From Daucus carota subsp. sativus (Eukaryota > Streptophyta > Magnoliopsida > Apiales > Apiaceae), in contig NC_030385.2 in NCBI RefSeq assembly GCF_001625215.2, positions 13,571,135 through 13,635,134 on the forward strand: 64,000 bases of DNA, in the 5' to 3' direction. The position numbers and the translations under genes are program-made. Below the pieces are notes generated by a model that was not told the origin of the DNA, did not search any database, and was given only the letters and a program-made list of their open reading frames with translations. The first letter of the stretch is position 1. Each line of letters begins with the position of its first letter. This document shows, in pieces, positions 22,203-31,916 of this stretch.

Positions 22203-24376
22203 ATGGCTAAAACTAAAGGAGGTATGATTTTGAAAATTTTCTATGATTGCATACTTTTTTTTTTATGATTTGACTGTTATTGAATATCAAACTGCTAGTA
22301 ATTGTATTTCTCAGCATATTATGTGTTAGTGATTGTATTTATCATAAAATTTTTTGTTATTGCATACTTGTTTTTTATGATTGTAAGTTTCAGCACATTA
22401 TGTGTTAATCACTATCTTCTGACTCAAATTATGTTAGTAATTATTTGTTTATATTTTAGTGATTGTAATGCTGATTGTGATAACAAATTGAATGTATTAG
22501 GTTCTCCTATTGAAACTTCAGTGATTGTAGAGCTATATTAGTGATTGAACAGCCCAAGCTAATGACATTTCAATAATTAAATAACATTGTTGTTAATTGC
22601 TAGTAAATTTGTAGCCAAATGTATACATACATTAATGTCCCTTAAGACTGGATAATTGTAACTTTAAAAAATCTATATCTACATAAGAAACTACTAAGAA
22701 TCCTGTGATTAATTTAGTACCTTAGGCTTGTATTATAGTGACTGATTAACTTATAATTGTCATTGTAGTCATTCTAGACTTGTTTTGTAGTGATTGCACG
22801 CTCTTATGATAAAACACAGAGTATACCTTCACCTTAGTGCTAGCATATATAGCATTATTACCATATATGTTGTTGATAATTTTGTTAGTGTCAAAATATT
22901 TGGTGCCATTCACTATGTTATTAGATTCAAAACTGTTGTTATGAACTTGAAATTACTTTTTTAATGTGATATAATATTATATCTGCATAAACTTAAATGG
23001 CATACACTTGTGCAATATTATGTTGATTAGTGCATAAACTACAAAATTTTTATGTCACTGAATATTTATGACTTTTAGAGCGGGGGATGATTACTTTTAG
23101 AGGACGGGTGATGACTTTTAGGAGGGATGATGAATTTTACAGGGCGGGTGATGAATTCTGGGGGGGGGGGGGGATGATGAATTTTATAGGGCGGGTGATG
23201 ACTTCTGGGGGGGGGGGGGTTTAACTAATTTAATTTTTATTTTGTGGTTTTTGTTGGAGTTGTTTATAGTGGTTTTTGCAATACCAATTTGTTTAAAAAC
23301 AACATGATATTGTGGTCTGTCTGTTTTAGTTGATTGTAGAGTTATATATTTTAGTGATTCTGATAAGAGTCCTCTGATTCTTTTTTTAATTTAGGCATGA
23401 ATAATAGTGATTATAGGCTTATTTTATAGTGATTGTTTACATTACAGAGAGTACTGTTAAGATACGATGTTAATGTTAAATATAGTGATTAATCCACTAA
23501 ATAAGCTGAAAAACTTAGTGATTCTAGTCTTGTTTTTCAACGATTATAGGCTTTATTATGGAAAGTCCATTATTGTCATATAAACTACTAAAATACAGAG
23601 TGATTGTAGGCCTATGGTGAATTGATTGTAGCCCCTAGGGCCATCATGACATATAGGGGGGGGGTGATGACTTCTAGAGGGGGTGATGACTTTTAGGGGG
23701 CAAGTAATGACTTCTAGGGGGCGGGTGATGACTTCTAGGGGGATGTGGTACTTGTTATTTTGTCATTTGTATTCGAATAGTTTTTATTGGAGTTGTTTAT
23801 AGTTATTGTATTATATTTTGTTAGTGTCAAATAATGTAATCACATATCTACATAGTTCTACATGTCAAAAAATGGCATGTATGTTTAATCGCTTTCCGAG
23901 ATTCATGTTTGCAGGACATAGACCACAGCTTAGAAGAAGCTCCAAAATAAGACAACAAAGTTTCCCCAAAAGTACAAGCACGGAAGCAATAGATCTTGTA
24001 CAATCAAGCAGTGCTTCAGAGCCTGACGATAATATGGACCGCCAAACAAAGATATATCGTAAGTCGGGAAATAAGGCTAAAGTCACAGCAGGAAGACCAG
24101 TAGAAGATCCTCATCACACCACTGTATATCTTTGTTATTGTTCTCATATACTTAATGTTAACATTTTACAAAATTGTATACTACTAAAATATTTATTCTG
24201 TATCTATTTACCAGGAATCAAGCGAACGTAACTACACACTAGCAAATTTGCAAAAAACTCACCACCAGTACTCTCAAAGAAGCCGCCCACAACAACCAAT
24301 GATTGTTTCAACAACTACTTTTGATGAAATCCATGACGACAACTTGACAAACAATGAATGTTTAAGAACTAGTTAG
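22203..24376 (+). CDS. Small basic protein of the TA-flanked element, 3 exons, 129 aa
   Basis: Proposed exons are 22203-22221, 23915-24123 and 24215-24376. The start MAKTKG is split by a GT donor and joins at an AG acceptor in frame to GHRPQLRRSSKIRQQSF. The second junction (CACACCACT / GAATCAAGC) is also in frame and the protein ends LRTS at a TAG. The product is rich in Arg, Lys, Ser and Gln with no membrane segment or known domain; nuclear or nucleic-acid binding would suit it but is a guess. Upstream, 21840-22200 shows further AAG/GTAC-type borders suggestive of untranslated exons. Intron 1 (1.7 kb) holds many TAGTGATT motifs and G-rich minisatellites. The three-exon consistency supports a real gene; no homologue comes to mind. 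Confidence 0.5.
23078..23745 (+). repeat. G-rich minisatellite, units like GGGCGGGTGATGACTTCTAG
   Basis: Two clusters (about 23078-23220 and 23650-23745) repeat a 20-30 base unit with the core GGTGATGACTTCTAGGGG. They include G runs of up to about 14 at 23160 and 23207. Such runs could fold as G-quadruplexes in the transcript or DNA. They lie in intron 1 of the small basic protein gene. Confidence 0.75.
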
Positions 24377-24912
24377 CTTATTTTTGTGAATACTCGACAA
24401 GCAATTATTGTATGGCAAATTAGCTGTCATATTCTATCTTGATTATTCACTTTTTCATGTTGCTATTGTACAAGAGATTCTAAACTGTTCTACAAGTATC
24501 AATTTTACTTTTAACTTCTTCAGAGGTTGCAAATTCAGTTCAGTAATATGAGTAATTTAATTTATGCTATTAACATGTTCCAAATTTGTAGTATGTGCTT
24601 CAAATTTTACTATAATATGTACAAATCTCAATCCATTGAACTGCAAATACAAAAATAACGACTAAAAAACATAACTACTGTTTTTAAAATACAGCTAAAC
24701 TTCAGTGATTGGAACTCACATTCTAGTGATTACAACATCACATTTTAGTAGTTGGACCATAAAAAATTAATGATTGGAAAATATATTTACTATATAATTC
24801 ACAATATATTCATTACAATGAACATAAACTGTCAAAAACTAAGTAATATCAAATTCATACTAACTACTGTACATTTTAAAAAAAATATGACCACTTTTAC
24901 AACAACTTTTCT

Positions 24913-25321
24913 TCAATCTACACTTTCTTCAATCTGTGCTTTCTTCTTCTTTTTATCACATGTCCTGGAGTCATGAGTAGTTGCACCACACTCTTTGCAT
25001 TTTCTTACTCTTTTTTTGGCTTTCTTCTGTTCCCTTACGAACATCAAAACCTCCTAAATGACCATAATTCTTGTAAAATAAAAACGCTTTTTCCAAGCTG
25101 TCATGAACTTGATTAACAGCTGGCACACAACTAAGATCAACAACAGATGGTGAATAATATTTCCGTCCACCAGGAGACAAAACATAGCTTGATACTGAAC
25201 CATCATTTTCACTAGAAGAAGGATCACAACTCGCATTTGAACTACTAATATAAGACAAGTCACCACAACTAGAACCTGCATCCACACATGAATAACAATT
25301 AAAAGCAAAAACTACACACAC
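24913..25321 (-). pseudogene. FAR1-type DNA-binding segment plus CCHC knuckle, transposase core missing
   Basis: An exon with an acceptor at about 25276 reads, on the minus strand, an acidic Ser-rich leader. It is followed by VPAVNQVHDSLEKAFLFYKN and GHLGGFDVRKGTE, the opening of a FAR1 DNA-binding domain (FHY3/FAR1 and Mutator-like transposases). That frame stops at 24971. One base over, the same DNA reads REQKKAKKRVRKCKECG and THDSRTCDKKKKKK, a perfect C-x2-C-x4-H-x4-C zinc knuckle ending at a TGA at 24913-24915. Such knuckles occur at the C-terminus of FAR1-related transposases. The simplest reading is that an internal deletion removed the MULE core and SWIM domain and left N- and C-terminal ends abutting in different frames. 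Upstream, 25322-26345 has no clear coding exon and a 5'-UTR-like CT-rich leader (minus strand). Confidence 0.55.
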
Positions 25322-26492
25322 TACTAATCAACTGCATAACAATTATAAACCTATATTATACTGTAGTGATTTACATCATCAAACTATAGTGATTGTAGAT
25401 TTATATTATAGTGAATATGGAGTTACATTGAACAGATAACTTTGATACACTACAATAAACCACAAAATTAGATTAAGTCCAGCCATAACAAAACAACAAT
25501 ATCTCACTGAACAAAACAAATTTATATGTGACCAAAACACAGAACAAGTTGAATAATAAACCAAAACATAAACATGAAATTATCACTGAATACCTATATT
25601 ACTAATTAAACTCATCTGATTTACTAGTTAACATCATATATTATTAAAAACTACTAGACATTCATACGTATGCAAATTGAATAACAAGAAACTACAACTT
25701 TCAAACAAAACATCTAGTACATCATCATCTCCATATCTCCATATAATCATTCACAATGAGAAACTACCAATGTAATAAAAAAAAACTGTTAATCAGCATC
25801 ATTTGGCAAAAGAAAAAACAATACAATCACTAAACAACATATACACTACCATCATATCACAAACATTACACACAAGAACAAAAAACTGAATCTACGGGAA
25901 AAATACATACTTGACCTCAAAAAAACAAAAAACCACACAGGATAAGCTAATTTCAACATCAAAACAACATATTTTTAACACTAAAAATACTAAACCGAAT
26001 TGCAATAACAACATTATTAAAAGCGACAATTGCAAATATTAAATTAAACACAAATTTCATATAATCGAGGACATGAAAGCAAAAAAGTAACTCTTGCCTT
26101 GATTATCACTGATTTTGATAAGATCTCTTGTAATCATCGTGTACAACTTCAATCACCAACTCCGACAAAAGCTTCAATACGATAATGAACGCCTCCAGTA
26201 CGATACTACCTCAATTGAGCATAAGAGCAAGCATACGAAAATCTCTCCAGAAGCTCGAAGAGAACGGGATGAAAATCTGAAGACAACAGCAACGATAAAA
26301 CATGAGAGAGAAAGAGAGATAGTAGAGAGAGAAGCAGTAACGCGTTAAATGACACGTAATCCATATCTTTTGTTCTTTTTTTAAAGCAAATAAACGGATG
26401 GCTACGATTAAAACTAGCTACACATATATCAAGGGCCCAGATTAGTTCCTAGTTTTTATTAAAAAAAATAGGTTTGTATTTGAACAAAAGCC

Positions 26493-26510
26493 TATATATA
26501 TATATATATA
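26493..26510. repeat. (TA)9 spacer between two elements
   Basis: A pure TA run is all that separates the 4.8-kb element from the next one. Confidence 0.95.
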
Positions 26511-26969
26511 GGCCATTGCTCAAAACAGAACACTGTTTTTTTTTTTGAAACTAAAACAGAACACTGTTAAAAAAAGAACAACACGGAACACTTTAGAATC
26601 AAATATAGAATTTCATCTAAAACTTGAATTAAATTCAAATTTTAAGCTTAATAACGTTTTATTATGAATGATAATAGTATCCACCATGTTTAATAATAAA
26701 TATCTATTAAAAATAACATGATTCTATGTAAAATAATCGTGCAAAAAATATATTTATATGATTCTATTCTGGATTCTATTCTGGATTATGTTCTGGATTC
26801 TATAATATTTCATATCAATAATTTAGATGTTAGATTTCATAAATTAAGTTTAATTATTGTTTAGCTGTGTGGTTATAACCTTAACAAATAAGTATTTGTG
26901 AAAAATGAATTGTTATGATGACAATGTTCTGTGTTGTTCTTTTTTTAAAGTGTTCTGTGTGGAGTGCAA

Positions 26970-26971
<2 letters not shown>
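26511..26971. mobile_element. 461-bp TA-flanked MITE with long terminal inverted repeats
   Basis: The left end GGCCATTGCTC is followed by CAGAACACTGTTAAAAAAAG and AACAACACGGAACACT. The right end, in reverse, is GGTTGCACTCC followed by CAGAACACTTTAAAAAAAGA and ACAACACAGAACA. The inverted repeat is therefore about 55 bp, with an extra AAC-rich insertion on the left. Both flanks are (TA)n. The core is AT-rich and non-coding. Confidence 0.8.

Positions 26972-27036
<65 letters not shown>
26972..27036. repeat. (TA)n microsatellite
   Basis: About 32 TA units between the 461-bp MITE and the next element. Confidence 0.95.
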
Positions 27037-27039
<3 letters not shown>

Positions 27040-28400
27040 GAAGGTTCAAAAGAGACGGAGCATTAGCGAGAGACGGGAGAGACGTGAATTCTGACCGTTG
27101 GATCAATCTTCATCTTGTGATCTAATCAAATACTCTACATACTGTACAAATACAATTAAATTGAATACAAGGGCAGTATACGGAACCTTTTAAACCAAAT
27201 TTTTTTTTATACGTATCTTTTATTGTATCAAATTAAGATTTATTACAAAACTTACCTTTATTACTCTCCTTGATCGATTCTTACTTCCAAATTTCATTTT
27301 TTCCTTTTCAGGTCGATACAGCTATCCATGTAAAATCGTTTGTTTGCTTGCTCTCAAAGGGAAGCTGTTTCGATGGTGAACACCAACGGGAACAAGGAAG
27401 TGCGGTCGAATTCTGGTTTGAATCCTTACAGTGATTTGTTTCATAACAAGGTGTGATAAACCAAACAAGTTAATTTTGATGTAAAGAATTACACCTTGTT
27501 TGTTATAATTACTGAACACTGTAAAGAATCCTCTCTTATTTTTCTTTTATGTGTTCTTTGTCTAGACATGAGAGCCGATGATTAGGTTTAAACCTCCCCG
27601 CTGTCTGATGATCAGAAATCATGGATTTCTTCTACTAGGTTTGATCCTGTATTAAGTTTCCAGTCAAAGGAATACCCTGTCGAAATTTCTGCATTTTTGT
27701 TATCGTCGTTTGAACCAAACCCTCCAGTCTTAAGGACAAATGAAAGTATTTTTGAGATAAATGAGGAAGATGTTCGTGAAATCATGGGTTCCCCCGTTGG
27801 CGAACAAGATATTGTTTTTGTTGAAAGGACGGATGTGATAAAGAGCTTGACGAATAATTTAACAAGGGCAAAGCATTGTTATCAAGTAACTCCCTCTGAT
27901 CTTTGCAAAGCTATCACTGCAAACCAAGCTGCTGATGAAGAGTTCAAATTCAATTTTATCGTGCTTTTGAGCAATGCATTAAATAAGATCAGATACTCAG
28001 AGAACAGTATAAAGAATCATGTATCTTATGTTTATGTACTTTTTTATGCAGGCATGATAAAACAAAACTAGGCGCCTGAAAGATTTAGCTTCATCAAATT
28101 GTGTTCTCTGACATGTGGAATGATCATCCAATTGTATGGCTTATAAGAGTTTGTTGTCCAGATGAACTTTTACCGAAACTTGCACACATTTAGTTTTATC
28201 AGAATAAACAATAATGATAGTGAATACAGCAGAACATTGGTTGTAATTTTTTATATATGTGTTGTTCAAATAGATGTTCCTATAGGTGTTCTCATAGAAC
28301 CAGATAATTCAAGAATGACATGTTTAATCTAAACCACATAATTTCAGAAATTATATTATTTTAAATTCATGACTTTGATTGCTATCATCCTAACTCAAAT
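27037..28400 (+). mobile_element. Third TA-flanked element, left end and body; right end not found
   Basis: After the (TA)n tract the sequence starts GGGGAAGGTTCAAAAGAGAC, with GACCGTTGGATC close behind, a start often seen in plant TA-flanked elements. It carries a gene fragment at 27589-28074. I could not find the matching right terminus before the Athila insertion at 29342, so the right limit is a guess. Confidence 0.4.
27589..28074 (+). pseudogene. Plant-mobile-domain / MULE-associated protein N-terminal fragment
   Basis: The open frame reads PLSDDQKSWISSTRFDPVLS, then FQSKEYPVEISAFLLSSFEP and INEEDVREIMGSPVGEQD, ending at a TAG after AGMIKQN. The layout (LSxxQ..WI, a GF-like block, then an edV..imG.PvG block) matches the N-terminal part of proteins spread by Mutator-like and related elements in plants (PMD-like or Ulp1-associated). 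No initiating Met precedes the conserved start, and the downstream half of the protein is missing or out of frame after 28074. Treat the family call as tentative. Confidence 0.5.
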
Positions 28401-29341
28401 CATATGTGATAGTTTTAGAATTTTGATCTCTAAAAGATTCATTATAATATTCCTCGAAATAGTTTTCCATTTATTTTATTTAGTAGAACTTAAAAATATA
28501 TTCCTCCAAGGAGACGTTAATAAAAATTGAAGAATACACGAACACATATGAGATTAAAGAATCAAAAATCTATAAAGAATCATAAATTATAAAAAAAATT
28601 CATTTGACATAAAAAATAAATTTATAATTAGAAAATATTATTAAAAAAATATTTTGAAACTTAGTAGAAATTATATATTAAATTATCCTCCAAACTACAT
28701 CATCATATTTTAATTTTTTTGATTTCATAATGTATTTTATTTTTTAAATGAGATTCTTTAAAGCGTTTTATCCACATTTTATATCGCTTTCTATAATTTT
28801 TACATAATAGCATTTTTTTGGAAAAGTAGTTGAGATTTAGAATTTTCTAAAAATTGTATGTTAAAAATTTGAAATTCCTTAAATATAAATTTTAGTAAGT
28901 GTTACCTTAATATTATCAAAAATATACCAGTTATTTCACTAGTATCATATTTCGACTATATTATTATTGAATATAATCATTTTATATTAAGTTTTATTAT
29001 ATTTTTTCTAATACAATTAAAATACTAATAGAATATACAATACAATTTAATTATTAGTACTTTTTAATTAAATTTAATTTTTTATAGAATATATTTTATT
29101 GATACATTAGTAATGATTAGCTAAATTGATGCATTAAACTTAAACAACTTGAAAAATCTTTAATTAAATTAGTAAAATCGTAAAGAAAATCTTAATCAAA
29201 TATTCATTACAATAGATTAAATAATTTATATCAGTATAGAAGAACCATTAAAATAGAATTCCTTTTTCTGTCGGACATAGCATAGGAAGAACCATTACAT
29301 TAAGATTCTAAAATAGATCGAATTTAATTTTAATATAATAT
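28401..29341. other. Very AT-rich sequence left of the Athila insertion
   Basis: No genes. It contains the motif GAGATTCTTTAAAGCGTTTT near 28750, which has many relatives at 48044-49260 on the other side of the nested retrotransposons, so both flanks probably belonged to one degenerate repeat region. Confidence 0.45.
29337..29341. repeat. Target-site duplication of the Athila element, left
   Basis: AATAT, repeated at 47713-47717 beyond the other LTR. Confidence 0.85.
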
Positions 29342-30745
29342 TGTTCGCACAAAATCACGCAAGTGTACGTGGTCACAAGTAATATAGAATATAATTCAAG
29401 TTCGTTCCCACAGAGACTGGTGTATTCAAAAATATGCACTTATGCACCAATGTATGATTATTATTCAATGCTTAGACAAGTATCAAATTGGGTTTTGGTT
29501 TTCTACTTAACTAATTCGATTCGAATTATGAAACTAAGAATTATCAACTAAGAGAATAATAATTTACTAATGAGAATAAAACATGGGATTCTAGCTTCAT
29601 TAACAACTTCATTCAGAGTCCTACCTTTATTCGATTGTAATGGTTGATAACTAATCAGATAACACGAGACTGATACACGCTAACTGTCGTTATACGTGCA
29701 CCATACTGCTACACATCCACAATTAAGATAGAAGGTAAACAGACACCAATTATGCTTAGACCCTATATGTCTATAGAATTTGAAAACATAATGATTGAAG
29801 AGCAAGTTATCTATCAAGATTACATAAGGCGATGCAAGATGGGTAAAATCACATCACAAGTCATGTTATCGAACACGAAACCTATGCTCGCATGGCAAGT
29901 TCTAAATCAATATATTCACTGTCGCTTAAATAAAGATTAACAAGCAATTCTAGATGTTAGCTACGCATCCAAGACGAATAAGCACAACCAATACGAGGAA
30001 ATCAAACCATCACATATGAACAAGGCAAATTAACTACTGAAATTCATCGATAAATCCGCTAAAATCCCATGACAATGATTAGTTCATAATCGAACTTCTC
30101 ATCATCATGGGAATAAGAGTAAACATGGTACTGAATAGTCTAAACAATATCAAAAGAGTAAAACAAGAGTTTCGAAACAAATCCGAATGAGCATCCAAAG
30201 GTATCACCTAATTGGAAGAAGACAAAAGAAAACTATGAATCTAGATCTTCTCTGTAGCCGTCACGTGCTCCTTAGAATGTTTCTAGGTTGTGTTTTAAGT
30301 CCCCCAAGCCTTCCCTTAAGTTTCCCAGCAAACGGGCCTTCAAACGGATCAAAAACGGGCCAAAATTCCCGCTCAGGTCGTGGGGCGGCCGCGCCAAAGT
30401 TGGGGCGGGTGCGCCAACGGGGTGGCCGCGCCAAAGTTGGGGCGGCCGCGCCAAAGTGGCATCCCCCCCGTCCAGGAGTTGGGGCGGCCGCGCCAGAGTT
30501 GGGGCGGCCGCGCCAACGGGGCAGCCCTGACATCCAACCTTTACGCGTCCGTATCTTTCTCCTCGAGCATCCGATTGCTTCACCGTTTTTTTTCAATGAA
30601 AGCTATGATTCTCCTCTTCGTTCTCCTTCCAAAAAACCTACACAACACAACACTAAAACATATCAAAAATATCAAAAGCTTGAGGCCATTCCATCAATTT
30701 AAGTCAAAGCGAAGGCTTCCAAGTGGATATAAAATCCACTTATCA
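29342..30745 (-). repeat. Athila 3' LTR (1404 bp)
   Basis: Nearly identical to 46310-47712. It includes a GC-rich minisatellite at about 30381-30520. Compared with the other LTR, several differences are C-to-T or G-to-A at CpG sites, as expected from methylation decay. All short frames across it are artefacts. Confidence 0.95.
30381..30520. repeat. GC-rich minisatellite (GGGGCGGCCGCGCCAAAGTT units) in LTR
   Basis: Five to six units of about 20 bases built around the palindrome GGCGCGGCCGCC and similar strings stand out in an otherwise AT-rich LTR. The same block is in the other LTR at about 47349-47489. Confidence 0.9.
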
Positions 30746-31916
30746 CACCCCCAAACTTAAACCGATGCTTGTCCTCAAGCATAGACACACACACAAATAC
30801 TACTAATGCAATGCATGAATGCAACTAAATGCCTACATCTAATCGAATCATAAAGTGTAATCCTTGTTAACATAAAATCCTCAGAATATGCAACATTCTC
30901 GGCATTCATCTCTTTCACATATTAGCCATGTATTCTTCCACTACAAGTGTGAAGTGCATCGTGTGTGCTAGCATGCTCTCTAGTGAAACAAAACAAAGAC
31001 TATCAAACTTCAACAGATTCCTCACCTTGAGCCGTTAATCAGAATAAGGTTTAAACACTTATTTACTAAAGAGCCAACTACAATTTAGGGTCACCAAAGT
31101 AATTCTATGCCTTTCCTACTTTTCTATTTTTTTTTCTTTTTTTCTTGCTAAGTCTAAGGTTGGGACGCTTCTCAGTGTAAGTAAGTCACGACCGCCATTC
31201 GACTTTGCTTATTCTCTCTTTTTTTTTCTTTTTTTTTAATCAAGTAATTCTCCAGTAATCAAAGGTTGTGAAAAGTCACCAAGAATTTGCTTATTCTAAT
31301 ACATTTGCACTTAATACCAGCACAAGTACATGGATCGTCCCTTTCACATGACATTGCATTCTACCCATTGATCTCAAAGGAGTATTTGATAATTTTTTTA
31401 TTCCTTTTTCCCTTTTTCTTTTTTAGAAAGGCATATTCATCCTTTAACTCCCCCAAACTTAAGATTTACAAACTCTAAGTTCAAAAAGGGAATAATCCTA
31501 ACTCTACGCCCAACTCAACGCAAGGACTCAAGAAATAAGTTAGTCTAAGTCTTATCTCTAGAGCATAAGTGTAATTACAATTTCCACACAAGCAGTTTCC
31601 AAGCAAAAGGCATCACATATAATCAAGACTACTAGCCAAGACATTATGCACATAAACTCATCATAGGACATCAACTTGGAACACAACTTCACGATTCATG
31701 TAAATTCAACTATATGAAACTACTAACACATACTAAACACAAGTATATATAAAAAAACACGTAGTAATATGCAAACAATATGAGATGATATGTTAAACTA
31801 TATGCATCATGCAACCTATATGAACACACACTACTACTACTAATCCTTAGATTACCACCCCCAAACTTAAAATATTCAATATCCTCATTGAAGGTGATAA
31901 TAAGGATAGAATGTAC
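30746..31916 (-). other. Athila 3' untranslated region and polypurine tract
   Basis: On the minus strand GTTTAAGTTTGGGGGTG at the LTR border is the polypurine tract that primes plus-strand synthesis. CCCCCAAACTTAA strings recur at about 31448 and 31859. Pyrimidine-rich runs lie at 31120-31240. No coding frame is supported. Confidence 0.65.

Larger units (their letters stand above)
21666..26492. mobile_element. 4.8-kb TA-flanked DNA element with two convergent genes
   Basis: It is bounded by (TA)n at 21607-21665 and 26493-26510. The left end reads GGGAGCTATTCTAGTACAAA. The right end, in reverse, reads GGCTTTTGTTCAAATACAAA and then AATAAAAACTAGGAACTAAT, so the tips are weak inverted repeats sharing TACAAAC and CTAGRAAC blocks with each other and with the element at 370-1048. 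TAGTGATT motifs occur in large numbers along the interior. Two transcription units point toward each other from the two ends: a small basic protein (plus) and a FAR1/zinc-knuckle protein (minus). This is the layout of MuDR-like elements, and FAR1-type domains occur in Mutator-like transposases. No catalytic core is present, so it is non-autonomous now. Superfamily assignment is inference. Confidence 0.6.

Noticed and set aside
23650-23745. CRISPR-like array in the G-rich repeats
   Set aside because: Units vary in length and have no unique spacers; it is a minisatellite in a plant intron.
30187-30760. Several overlapping Pro/Arg/Gly-rich frames, repeated at 47155-47724
   Set aside because: All come from the GC-rich minisatellite in the two Athila LTRs, and frames on both strands are open at once.
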